From CAYWXV01 sp964462535 (GTDB lineage Bacteria > Bacteroidota > Ignavibacteria > OLB7), in contig CAYWXV010000082.1 of NCBI GenBank assembly GCA_964462535.1, forward strand, positions 1 through 9,915: a DNA stretch of 9,915 bases, written 5' to 3'. The translations under genes were made by a program, and so were the position numbers. Positions 1-6,753 of this stretch are shown here, in pieces (the stretch's first letter is position 1; each line of letters begins with the position of its first letter). Under the pieces are notes generated by a model, which ran no database searches, was not told where the DNA came from, and saw only the letters and a list, made by a program, of their open reading frames with translations.

Positions 1-1084
1 TGATCTCTTCCTTCCACTTCTTCGCTTCGGCCATCAGCGCCGGGCTGATGGTGTGTTGGCCCGGGACGATATCCAGTCGAACCTGAACACCACCAAGACG
101 GAGTTTCTCTTCCAGCAGAATCGATGTGCTCTTTGGAACGACTGGATCGGAGTCGCCGTGGATGACGCGATAGACGATCCCTTCCTTCTTCATCCGCGCG
201 AAGTTCTCTGCGGTGAGAAACCAATCGCGAACGGATGAGCCAGCGATCGAGAGAACACCGGCGACCCGTTCGGGATGAAGGATACCGCAGAGGTTCGCGA
301 ACTGCCCGCCCTGACTATGTCCGACAATCCACACCTTGCCGGGGCGAACGCGATACCGTTTCGTGGCGTCGTCGACCGATGAGAAGATCAGGTTCACGTA
401 GTCGTCGTAGATCGCCCGGATGTCGGCGCTGTCTTCGTCGGGTATCCGATCGTTGGGCCACGACGTGTACCCCGGCTGCCCGTCGCCACGAATGCGTTCG
501 ATTGATGCGAAGGGAGCGCGGACGGCGATGTAGATCACGTCGTCGCGCCCTAACCCATCCGCAAGTCTGCCATGCGCGAGCTCGGTGGATCCGGACCCGT
601 GAAGGATGACGCAGAGAGGATAGGTCCTCGACGAGGTCTCGTAGTCGGGTGGGAGCATTGCCACGTACGTGCCCCGCGAGGTCATTGGAACGAAGTGACG
701 GATATACCCCTTCGGACCGTTCGCCTTTCCTCGCTCCTCAATCGCTCGAAGCGCCTTTCCGAATCGATCCGCATCCCGGATCGACTCCAGGTCGTCATCG
801 ACCCTTGCCTGCTCGGCATCGTCCCAGCCGGCCGTCACGGCATTTTCGAAGGCATCGAGAGCTCGATCGTTCTTCCCCTCCAGCGCAAGGATACAGGCCA
901 TGTTGTACCACGAAGACTCGTCGCGCGGATCGGCTTCCAGCCACTGACCCAACAGCAGTTCTGCCGAGTCGAGCTGCCGACGGCCCAGCGCGTCGTTGGC
1001 GCGGTCTCGCAACGAGGGTGGGAGCGAAGTCTGTGCGTGAAGCACGAACGGGACAAGCGCGAGGAGAAGAATGAGGGAGCGCAT
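1..1084 (-). CDS. Secreted TPR + alpha/beta-hydrolase (carboxylesterase/dienelactone-hydrolase-like), C-terminus outside window
   Basis: I translated this from the ATG at 1084-1082 on the minus strand; it stays open for 361 codons to the window edge, so the C-terminus is missing. Residues 1-17 are a signal peptide (MRSLILLLALVPFVLHA, then Gln), so the protein is exported. Residues about 25-80 look like a TPR-type helical repeat (SAELLLGQWLEADP, then WYNMACILALEGKNDRALDAF). Residues about 128-361 are an alpha/beta-hydrolase: strand VILHGSGS (159-166, oxyanion loop), nucleophile elbow GHSQG with Ser257, acid loop HGDSDPVVP (likely Asp313) and GQHTIS with His344, a complete Ser-Asp-His triad. 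The arrangement resembles the phospholipase/carboxylesterase and dienelactone hydrolase families; the substrate cannot be inferred. The start has no Shine-Dalgarno sequence, but the signal peptide supports it. It is divergent from nrfH, with 216 bp between them. Confidence 0.88.
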   Translation of the reverse strand, partial: MRSLILLLALVPFVLHAQTSLPPSLRDRANDALGRRQLDSAELLLGQWLEADPRDESSWYNMACILALEGKNDRALDAFENAVTAGWDDAEQARVDDDLESIRDADRFGKALRAIEERGKANGPKGYIRHFVPMTSRGTYVAMLPPDYETSSRTYPLCVILHGSGSTELAHGRLADGLGRDDVIYIAVRAPFASIERIRGDGQPGYTSWPNDRIPDEDSADIRAIYDDYVNLIFSSVDDATKRYRVRPGKVWIVGHSQGGQFANLCGILHPERVAGVLSIAGSSVRDWFLTAENFARMKKEGIVYRVIHGDSDPVVPKSTSILLEEKLRLGGVQVRLDIVPGQHTISPALMAEAKKWKEEI

Positions 1085-1300
1085 AAGAGGAAAAGCGTTG
1101 AATGTTGGAGTACAGGTGCGAAAAGATACACTCCGGCCTCGTGGTACGTGAGACCGTGAAATACTCAAAATGCATGGGGAGTTCATTCACCGTCTTCACA
1201 CACGTGATAAATCGGACATACAGGTAAGGTTCTTTGACCGCAAATCCGCTTGCAGGAAAGGGCCGACGCGCCGACCTTTGGGCCCATTCGGAAATCATCT
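1085..1300. promoter_or_regulatory. Divergent intergenic region between hydrolase and nrfH
   Basis: This 216-bp stretch must hold the promoters for the leftward hydrolase and the rightward nrfHA operon. I see no convincing -35/-10 pair. A short inverted repeat TTTG-ACCG-CAAA lies at 1233-1244, about 57 bp before the nrfH ATG. It only loosely resembles the TTGAT-N4-ATCAA symmetry of FNR/CRP-family sites, so it is a weak operator candidate. No small gene is evident. Confidence 0.35.
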
Positions 1301-1789
1301 ATGCCCTTTAGACGACTTCTTCTCTATACACTGGCGGCGTTGATCGGCATTGGCATCGGCGGGGGCCTATTCACCTTCATCTATGCCCGGGGCGGATCAT
1401 ACCTATCGAACGATCCTGCCGCTTGCGCCAATTGCCACATCATGCAGGAACATTACTCGGCCTGGAGCAAATCGAGCCATCGGGCCGTGGCGACCTGCAA
1501 TGACTGCCACACACCACACACGTTTGTCGCAAAGTACGCGACGAAGGCTTCCAATGGGTTTTGGCACTCGCTTGGATTTACGACGGGGGACTTTCCTGAC
1601 CCCCTGCGTATCAAACCATCCAATCGCAGCGTCACTGAGTTGGCCTGCCGGTCGTGTCACGAGGAAATGACCGCATCCCTGCAGCATGGAGCATGGAGTG
1701 CAGCGGCAACAGAAACCGAGAAGACGGATACGTCAGCCGAAATCTCATGTGTTCACTGTCATAAGCATGTGGGACATTGGGTCAGGTAG
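1301..1789 (+). CDS. nrfH: NrfH, membrane tetraheme cytochrome c quinol dehydrogenase
   Basis: NrfH belongs to the NapC/NirT family. It is anchored in the cytoplasmic membrane, oxidises quinol and passes electrons to NrfA in the periplasm. The 162-residue protein has one N-terminal membrane helix (about 7-28, LLLYTLAALIGIGIGGGLF) and four heme sites: C42-ANCH, C66-NDCH, C116-RSCH and C150-VHCH. The first continues as CANCHIM, the CxxCHxM signature whose Met is an axial ligand of heme 1 in characterised NrfH. The segment KYATKASNGFWHSLGFTTGDFPDPL (80-102 region) is typical of NrfH near the quinol site. I chose the ATG at 1301; an in-frame TTG at 1250 would add 17 polar residues ahead of the membrane helix. 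No Shine-Dalgarno sequence is visible. The gene is followed after 47 bp by nrfA, the usual nrfHA pair. Confidence 0.95.
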   Translation: MPFRRLLLYTLAALIGIGIGGGLFTFIYARGGSYLSNDPAACANCHIMQEHYSAWSKSSHRAVATCNDCHTPHTFVAKYATKASNGFWHSLGFTTGDFPDPLRIKPSNRSVTELACRSCHEEMTASLQHGAWSAAATETEKTDTSAEISCVHCHKHVGHWVR

Positions 1790-1836
1790 AAAACGTCCTG
1801 GTATTGACACCGAACACCCACAATCGATAAACACAT

Positions 1837-3219
1837 ATGTCTGATCAACCTCCACGTCGAAAGCTGCTTTGGATAGGCAGCATCGTTGTGATTTTCGTCA
1901 TACTGACGATTGGTGGAATTGCCCTCCTTACCAACATTTTCGAACGGAAGCAGGAGGCGCGGAATCCCTTCTATCGCGTCGTAGAGCTGACCGATACGAC
2001 GGAGGATCCTGCTGTCTGGGGCAAAAACTTCCCCTTGCAGTACGACGACTACCGCAAAACCGTTGATCAGGTGCGAACGCGCTACGGGGGTAGCGAGGCC
2101 ATACAGCAGACACCCGACAGCGCCGACCCACGATCTATCGTTGCACAGTCGCGACTCGAAGAGGATCCCCGCCTGGTGACGCTCTGGTCTGGATATGCCT
2201 TCTCGAAGGACTTCAGAGAGGAGCGTGGGCACGCCTTCATGTTGGACGATCAGACGTTCACGGAGCGACAGCATGTGGCCAAGCAACCAGGCACATGCAT
2301 GCATTGTCACGCGTCGGTCTATGTCGCCTACAAGAGGGCTGGCGGCGGCGATTTGATCAAAGGGTTCGAAGCTCTCAATCCACTTCCGTACGCCGAGGCG
2401 AGGAAGCACGTGAAGCATCCTGTCGCCTGTATCGATTGCCACGAACCGATGTCCATGTCCCTGCGTGTCACGCGCCCAGGATTCATTGAAGGGATCCGCG
2501 CATTCAAGGCCTCGCAGGGAGTCGCAAACTACGACGTCAATTCAATGGCATCCCGGCAGGAGATGAGGAGCTACGTCTGCGGGCAATGTCACGTAGAGTA
2601 TTATTTCAAGGGTCCGGAGAAAAGACTTGTCTATCCGTGGGCCAAGGGACTATCAGTAGACAGCATTTATGCCTACTACACCCAGGTTGGGCATAAGGAC
2701 TGGGTACACAAGGAAACTGGCGCACCAGTGTTGAAGGCGCAGCATCCCGAGTTCGAACTCTACAGTATGGGGATTCATGCGCGCTCGGGAGTTGCGTGCG
2801 CCGACTGCCACATGCCGTACAAGCGCGAAGGGGCAATGAAGATCAGTGATCACCATGTTCGCAGCCCCCTTCTCAACATCAACAGAGCCTGTCAGACGTG
2901 TCACAAGTGGTCTGAGGACGAGCTGCGCCAGCGCGTCTACACAATTCAGGATCGGAATTATCAACTACGCAACATCGCGATGGACGCGTTAATGGAACTT
3001 ATCAACGACATCCGGACATTGCGGTCGTCGGACAGCACGAATTCAGTCCTGGCCCTGGCATGGGAGTATCAGCGTCGGGCCCAATTCTACCTGGACTTCA
3101 TCGAAGCTGAGAACTCGATGGGATTCCACGCTCCCCAGGAAGCATCCCGCATCCTAGGCATGTCGATCGATTTCTCGCGGCGTGGGGAGCTGGCTTTGAT
3201 CGGACGGAGGAAAGAATAG
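1837..3219 (+). CDS. nrfA: NrfA, pentaheme ammonia-forming nitrite reductase, CxxCH catalytic-heme variant
   Basis: NrfA catalyses six-electron reduction of nitrite to ammonium (DNRA) in the periplasm, with NrfH as electron donor. This 460-residue protein has five heme sites: C154-MHCH, C198-IDCH, C248-GQCH, C321-ADCH and C352-QTCH. In the best-known NrfAs the first, catalytic site is CxxCK; here it is CMHCH (codons TGC ATG CAT TGT CAC at 2296-2310), so His158 replaces the proximal Lys. Other active-site residues are present: Arg144 (TFTERQH), Tyr255 (CHVEYYF) and His303 (LKAQHPEFE). The calcium-site residues Glu254, Tyr255, Lys300 and Gln302 are also retained. HARSGVACADCHMP and KISDHHVRSPL are family signatures. 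Residues about 9-33 form a hydrophobic segment without a clear cleavage site, so it may be an uncleaved membrane anchor. The start has no Shine-Dalgarno sequence. It is probably co-transcribed with nrfH. Confidence 0.96.
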   Translation: MSDQPPRRKLLWIGSIVVIFVILTIGGIALLTNIFERKQEARNPFYRVVELTDTTEDPAVWGKNFPLQYDDYRKTVDQVRTRYGGSEAIQQTPDSADPRSIVAQSRLEEDPRLVTLWSGYAFSKDFREERGHAFMLDDQTFTERQHVAKQPGTCMHCHASVYVAYKRAGGGDLIKGFEALNPLPYAEARKHVKHPVACIDCHEPMSMSLRVTRPGFIEGIRAFKASQGVANYDVNSMASRQEMRSYVCGQCHVEYYFKGPEKRLVYPWAKGLSVDSIYAYYTQVGHKDWVHKETGAPVLKAQHPEFELYSMGIHARSGVACADCHMPYKREGAMKISDHHVRSPLLNINRACQTCHKWSEDELRQRVYTIQDRNYQLRNIAMDALMELINDIRTLRSSDSTNSVLALAWEYQRRAQFYLDFIEAENSMGFHAPQEASRILGMSIDFSRRGELALIGRRKE

Positions 3220-3310
3220 CGCAGACGTTGTAGAAGTTGGTTGCAAACAGCACCCTGGCATACAGCTCATAGGCGGTCGATCGGCTTCCTCACCGCACGC
3301 CCCGGCCCTT

Positions 3311-3653
3311 CCCCCCCGGCGCTGGGCTCTCTCCACCCTGCACCCCTCTCTCAATTCTGAGAGGGGGCGGTGGGAGGCGCATATGTTTCGTATATCAATA
3401 TTTCATCCTTCATCCCTCATCCCCCGCCATGGGCTCTCTCCCCCTTACTTCCCTCTCTAAATTCTGAGAGCTGGGGAGGGACGCGCATTCATTTCTTATT
3501 TCTCATCTCTTATCTCATATTTCATAATTCATCCCTCTTCCCCCCCCGCGGCTCTCCCCCCTGCTCCCCTCTCTCAATTCTGAGAGACGGGGAGGGACGC
3601 ACATACTTTTCACGTCTCATATATCATCCTTCATCCCTCATCCTTCATCCTCC
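3311..3653. repeat. Three tandem composite repeats: C-rich core + hairpin + heptad array
   Basis: Three related units lie in the nrfA-PH intergenic region. Each starts with a C-rich core ending in (GG)GCTCTC and more C (3311-3340, 3421-3444, 3541-3563). Next comes a hairpin with arms CTCTCA and TGAGAG around ATTC (3348-3363, 3455-3470 with one mismatch, 3571-3586). The sequences after hairpins 2 and 3 share GGGGAGGGACGC, and unit 1 has a looser GGTGGGAGGCGC. Each unit ends in degenerate 7-bp units of TCATCCT/TCATCCC type (3403-3423, 3489-3542, 3617-3651). Hairpin spacing is 107 and 116 bp. None is followed by a T-run on either strand, so they do not look like intrinsic terminators. The last heptad array overlaps the stop codon of the minus-strand PH gene. 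The 91 bp from 3220 to 3310 show nothing recognisable. Confidence 0.85.
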
Positions 3654-4367
3654 ACCCCTTCCTCCCTTCCCAATTCCTCGTGCCTCAGAGAGGACTTCGC
3701 GCAACAGAGCAATCGTGACGGCATCCGCAGTGTGCAATGGGTTGTCATCGGGATCGCCAAGACCGGCGGTTCGGTGGGTGCGGAGGAGCGCAAGGATCTG
3801 GTCACGCACTGGAGCCGGGTCATCCAGCCCTCGCAGGACCGCACGATGCTGTTGCGCCCCCTGCTCTTCCTTCTTCTTCCCACCCCCACCCGCGGTGTCA
3901 ACCTCGATATTCCAGATTCCGAAAAGACGCTGAACCGGTCCCTGCTTCACGTGGACATTCTGTGCGTTGGCGAACGTCAATGTGATCTCTCTCGTCTCCC
4001 ACACCCCCTCCCGAATCAACAGACTCCTGTCTGTGACGATGTACCAGCGCATCTCGTAGTCCATGCGGGTAGTGACGTACAGAACCGCGGTCTTCCAGAA
4101 AGCGAGAAGGGCGAGCGGGATCGCGACCAGACCAAGCCAGGGTTTGAAGACGATCACGGCCGTCGTCGCCACAAGGATTCCCAGCACCCAGAGCACCGCA
4201 TAGATTCGCCAGAAGAGGAGGCGATAGGCCAGGTAACGAGGTGATGCACGCATGATCCGCATGAATTCGTGAGGATCATGACCAGCCGGAGGATGGGGTT
4301 CGGCGTCCGTGATCTTCAACAACGGAAGCACGACCCGCTTGAGGAAGGAGTAGAGTTTCTCAATCAT
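3645..4367 (-). CDS. Membrane protein with bacterial PH domain (YdbS/YdbT-like, bPH2)
   Basis: This 240-residue protein has two membrane helices (about residues 46-70, RLLFWRIYAVLWVLGILVA, and 75-100) followed by a bacterial PH-like domain (about 105-165). That domain shows the bPH2 pattern: YIVTDRSLLIREGVWE, then FANAQNVHVKQGPVQRLFGIWNIEVDTAG. After the domain comes a Lys/Glu/Gln-rich linker and a helix (APVRDQILALLRTH). The biochemical role of this family is poorly defined, so I assign no function. The start is the ATG at 4367-4365. It overlaps the 3' end of the upstream PH gene by 8 nt and has the only clear Shine-Dalgarno sequence in the window (GGAGGAAGG just upstream), which fits coupled translation. 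The last residues (GGRGGG) and the TGA at 3647-3645 fall in the heptad repeat, so the natural C-terminus may have been altered by the repeat. Confidence 0.82.
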   Translation of the reverse strand: MIEKLYSFLKRVVLPLLKITDAEPHPPAGHDPHEFMRIMRASPRYLAYRLLFWRIYAVLWVLGILVATTAVIVFKPWLGLVAIPLALLAFWKTAVLYVTTRMDYEMRWYIVTDRSLLIREGVWETREITLTFANAQNVHVKQGPVQRLFGIWNIEVDTAGGGGKKKEEQGAQQHRAVLRGLDDPAPVRDQILALLRTHRTAGLGDPDDNPLHTADAVTIALLREVLSEARGIGKGGRGGG

Positions 4368-4911
4368 CGCCTTCCTCCATCCTGCTCCCTCCGCGCGAGA
4401 GACGGATGCCATGCAGCTCATCCCTGATCTCGGCAAGAAGCGTGTGCATCTGCGATGCGGTGTCGCCCTCTCCGTCCGGAAGTGCCGGCTTCGTCCGATG
4501 CCCACGCATCCGTGCATAGAGGAAGTTTCGGATCTCGTTGAACTCGGTCACGCCAACGATCGACTCGGCTGCGTCTGAACTGCCCGATGCCGTCTGGATC
4601 TCCACCGTCCCGATCCCAAGCCATCGTTCGAAGATGTTCCGCGTCACGTGGATATCCTGGATGCGGGCGTACGTCAGGTATGTCTCCTTTCGGAAGAGTA
4701 TGCCGTACGATACCGACAATCCCTCGCGATCGAATCGATATCGGAGGGTCTTGAATCGGAAGTAGAGCGGGAGGATCGTGATGACGATCGCGACGTTCGA
4801 GATGAACGCGTAGATCAGATAGAGCTTCCAGAGATTGTCATGAGGCCGTGTCAGATTGAAGATCTTCTCTTCATCGACCGGCGCCAGGTGGGCGTCGTTA
4901 TCGTGATGCAT
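4360..4911 (-). CDS. Membrane protein with bacterial PH domain (YdbS-like, bPH2)
   Basis: This 183-residue protein starts at the ATG at 4911-4909. Residues about 27-50 (WKLYLIYAFISNVAIVITIL) are a membrane segment, which may be a tight hairpin or a single pass. A bPH2 domain follows: LRYRFDREGLSVSYGILFRK, LTYARIQDIHVTRNIFERWLG, IGTVEIQTASG. The C-terminal 60 residues are polar (TEFNEIRNFLYARMRGH, then a helix LLAEIRDELHGIRL). It is the first gene of a two-gene leftward operon, and its end overlaps the second PH gene by 8 nt. Paired bPH2 membrane proteins are common in bacteria; their partner or ligand is unknown here. An in-frame TTG at 4986 would add 25 residues, but these run through the direct repeat at 4920-4959, so I prefer the ATG. 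No Shine-Dalgarno sequence is seen. Confidence 0.82.
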   Translation of the reverse strand: MHHDNDAHLAPVDEEKIFNLTRPHDNLWKLYLIYAFISNVAIVITILPLYFRFKTLRYRFDREGLSVSYGILFRKETYLTYARIQDIHVTRNIFERWLGIGTVEIQTASGSSDAAESIVGVTEFNEIRNFLYARMRGHRTKPALPDGEGDTASQMHTLLAEIRDELHGIRLSRGGSRMEEGDD

Positions 4912-4919
4912 GTGTCGAG

Positions 4920-4959
4920 ACGTTAGATGCTTCGCCTGAGATGTCCGCTGTCGCGGACG
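4920..4959 (+). repeat. 40-bp direct repeat, copy 1, with hairpin
   Basis: It begins ACGTTAGATGCTTCGC, continues GATGTCCGCTG and ends in CGCGGACG. It contains a perfect 6-bp hairpin GTCCGC-TGTC-GCGGAC at 4943-4958. It matches copy 2 at 5610-5649 at 34 of 40 positions in the same orientation. It lies 8 bp upstream of the first PH gene's start codon, so on the minus strand it would form part of that gene's leader. Confidence 0.85.
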
Positions 4960-5052
4960 ATTGATGGGACGTGTCCCGTAGATCAAGATCCCGCCGAACG
5001 ATGTTCATCTGACTGCCAGTAGCCAACGGCGAACTGCTACCTATCTTCCCCC

Positions 5053-5616
5053 ATGGAACTTTCATCCGCGGTTCTTGCCCTCGCAGTCGAGGAATTTCAG
5101 AAGATGAAGCGTCTTGCAGACGGGGCGCTGACGCAGGTTGACGATATTGGTTTCTTTGCTTTGCCGGACGATGACGCGAACAGCATCGCCCATATCGTCA
5201 AGCACATGACCGGCAACATGCGATCACGCTGGACAAATTTTCTTACCAGCGACGGAGAGAAGCCCGACCGCCATCGTGACACGGAGTTCGAACTGACCGA
5301 ATACGACACCCGCCAATCGTTGATGGAGCGCTGGGAGACCGCGTGGAATCTGGTCTTCGCGACGATCGAAGGACTGACCCCTGACGATCTTCTTCGGGAG
5401 ATAACGATTCGGAGCGAGCCATACACCGTTCTCCGCGCGATCGGGCGACAGCTTACGCACTACTCCGGACACATCGGGCAGATCATCACACTTTCCCGTC
5501 ACTTCCGTTCGGGCGATTGGCGCTCTCTCAGCGTCCCGCGGGGACAGTCGGAGACCCATAATGCACAGATGAAGGAGCAGTGGGGCGGGGAGCGGGCGAT
5601 GGATACTTCACGTTAG
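5053..5616 (+). CDS. DinB-like (DUF1572-type) putative metal-binding protein
   Basis: This 187-residue cytoplasmic protein has no signal peptide or membrane segment. It shows the four-helix DinB/YfiT-like pattern. Helix 2 has NSIAHIVKHMTGNMRSRW with His47 (and His51). A central segment FLTSDGEKPDRHRDTEFE is typical of the DUF1572 branch. The last helix has QLTHYSGHIGQII with His136 and His140. His47, His136 and His140 would form the three-His metal site of the DinB fold. Some members of the fold are thiol S-transferases using mycothiol or bacillithiol; no substrate can be inferred here. The TAG stop (5614-5616) lies inside the second direct repeat, so the last codons (TSR) may derive from the repeat. 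No Shine-Dalgarno sequence precedes the ATG. The gene stands alone, divergent from the PH operon. Confidence 0.85.
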   Translation: MELSSAVLALAVEEFQKMKRLADGALTQVDDIGFFALPDDDANSIAHIVKHMTGNMRSRWTNFLTSDGEKPDRHRDTEFELTEYDTRQSLMERWETAWNLVFATIEGLTPDDLLREITIRSEPYTVLRAIGRQLTHYSGHIGQIITLSRHFRSGDWRSLSVPRGQSETHNAQMKEQWGGERAMDTSR

Positions 5617-5649
5617 ATGCTTCGCGCTTGATGTCCGCTGGCGCGGGCG
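5610..5649 (+). repeat. 40-bp direct repeat, copy 2, with hairpin
   Basis: This is the second copy of the repeat at 4920-4959, in the same orientation. Its hairpin GTCCGC-TGGC-GCGGGC (5633-5648) differs from copy 1 in the right arm, but the change turns a T-A pair into a T-G wobble and keeps the stem. The dinB-like stop codon is the TAG at 5614-5616, inside the repeat. Confidence 0.85.
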
Positions 5650-5968
5650 TTACACGCGTGCTCCGTTGTGCGTGCGAGGTAGTTGGCACAGCGCGTCATT
5701 TTTTGGGTGGGGGGACGAGTATGGTGGGTTTGAGGACTCGGCACATGTGCAGCGCGTAACGCGCGACGTTCACCTCATTTCGTGGATCGGAACTGCGCGC
5801 ATTGCCCCCTCTCCCTTTGGGCGTGACCTGGGGTGACGGACGCGAGATGGCTGTTTCAATACGTCAACGATCGTATCTGAATGCAGGACACAGCCGGGCC
5901 TTGCCCGATAGCAGCGAACTTTCACGGCTTCGATCAAGCCTCACCTGCATAGACTGCCACGCTTCGCC
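5650..5968. other. Gene-free stretch with two adjacent palindromes
   Basis: I find no credible gene between the dinB-like gene and scpA. The long plus-strand frame from 5802 is a shadow that runs on into scpA in another frame. Two perfect palindromes sit side by side: GCACATGTGC (5741-5750) and GCGCGTAACGCGC (5752-5764). They could be a protein-binding site or structured DNA/RNA. The scpA promoter should lie in this region, but I cannot place it. Confidence 0.5.
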
Positions 5969-5978
5969 TCATCATTCT

Positions 5979-6013
5979 TCATCTTTCATATCCCATCCTT
6001 CGTATCTTCTCCC
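5979..6013 (+). repeat. Degenerate 7-bp repeat run in the scpA leader
   Basis: Consecutive 7-bp units TCATCTT, TCATATC, CCATCCT, TCGTATC and TTCTCCC lead to within 5 bp of the scpA ATG. They resemble the TCATCCT-type heptads at 3403-3651. The pyrimidine-rich tract occupies the place where a Shine-Dalgarno sequence would normally be. Confidence 0.6.
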
Positions 6014-6018
6014 CCCTT

Positions 6019-6747
6019 ATGAGTTCGCGGCCATATGTCGTTTCGCTGGAAATTTTCGAGGGTCCGCTGGATCTTCTCCTCTTTTTCATCAGGCGGGACG
6101 AACTCGACATCTACGACATCCCGATCGCCCGGATTACCGAGGAGTTCCTCCTCTACACACAGGCGATACAGGCGCTCGATCTGGAGCAAGCCGGCGAGTT
6201 CATCGTCATGGCCGCTACGCTGATGCAGATCAAGGCCAAGATGCTCCTCCCCCGTCCCGAACGGGGACCGGACGAAGAGGAAGAGGAGGATCCCCGCGCC
6301 GAACTCGTCCGACGACTCCTGGAATACAAGCAGTACAAGGAGGTTGCGGACGAACTCCGAACACGCGAAGAGGAGAATCGCCATGTCTTCTATCGCCAGT
6401 TCTTCAAGGCCGACGAGAAGACCGAGAAGCTGGAGACCCCCGAGGAGCTGCTCCGGAACGTAACCCTCTACGACCTCCTTTCGGCATTCAAGCGGGCTTT
6501 GGACAAGGCGCCAAAGAAGACCGTCCATCTGATTGAGCAGATCAGCTACACGATCGAGGAACAGACTGAGTATATCCTCTCTATCTTCTCGCAGCGATCG
6601 CAGGTAACATTTTTCGAGATAGTCGAGCGGATGGAAAAGGTTGGAATCATCGTCACGTTCCTTGCCTTGCTCGAGCTGATCAAGAACAAATTCATCGCAT
6701 TCCACCAGGACGACGCCTTCGGCGATGTCCTGATCTATCGTGTTTGA
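6019..6747 (+). CDS. scpA: Segregation and condensation protein A (ScpA kleisin)
   Basis: ScpA is the kleisin subunit that bridges the SMC dimer and binds ScpB in bacterial condensin, which organises and segregates the chromosome in the cytoplasm. The 242-residue protein matches the usual size. The N-terminal part has the family signature VSLEIFEGPLDLLLFFIRRDELDIYDIPIARIT (8-40), then LEQAGEFIVMAATLMQIKAKMLLP (55-78), which forms the SMC-neck-binding helices. A Glu/Asp-rich linker (84-90), a central ELVRRLLEYKQYKEVADEL segment and a C-terminal winged helix (about 180-240, VTFFEIVERMEKVGIIVTFLALLELIKNKFI) follow. The ATG at 6019 fits family alignments and has no Shine-Dalgarno sequence. scpB starts 6 bp after the stop, so the two are co-transcribed. 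Confidence 0.97.
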   Translation: MSSRPYVVSLEIFEGPLDLLLFFIRRDELDIYDIPIARITEEFLLYTQAIQALDLEQAGEFIVMAATLMQIKAKMLLPRPERGPDEEEEEDPRAELVRRLLEYKQYKEVADELRTREEENRHVFYRQFFKADEKTEKLETPEELLRNVTLYDLLSAFKRALDKAPKKTVHLIEQISYTIEEQTEYILSIFSQRSQVTFFEIVERMEKVGIIVTFLALLELIKNKFIAFHQDDAFGDVLIYRV

Positions 6748-6753
6748 CCCGTT

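Noticed and set aside
235..1159. Plus-strand reading frames of 124-195 codons.
   Set aside because: They are antisense to the hydrolase, which has a signal peptide, a TPR and a full catalytic triad. The plus frames are Arg-rich without any family pattern.
1804..1832. TTGACA followed 17 bp later by ATAAAC just before nrfA, resembling a sigma-70 promoter.
   Set aside because: It would leave only about 4 bp to the ATG. nrfA sits 47 bp after nrfH as in normal operons, and the -10 match is poor.
3348..3586. CTCTCA/TGAGAG hairpins as intrinsic terminators for nrfHA or the PH operon.
   Set aside because: No T-run follows the stem on either strand, and there are three near-identical copies inside a larger repeat.
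3403..3651. CRISPR-like array because of regularly spaced repeats.
   Set aside because: The spacers are not unique sequence but heptad runs, there are only three units of uneven length, and no cas gene is present.
5802..6536. 244-codon plus-strand reading frame containing a CIDCH heme-like motif.
   Set aside because: Most of it overlaps scpA in another frame and is Arg/Pro/Gly-rich as expected of a shadow. A single CxxCH with no export signal is not evidence of a cytochrome.
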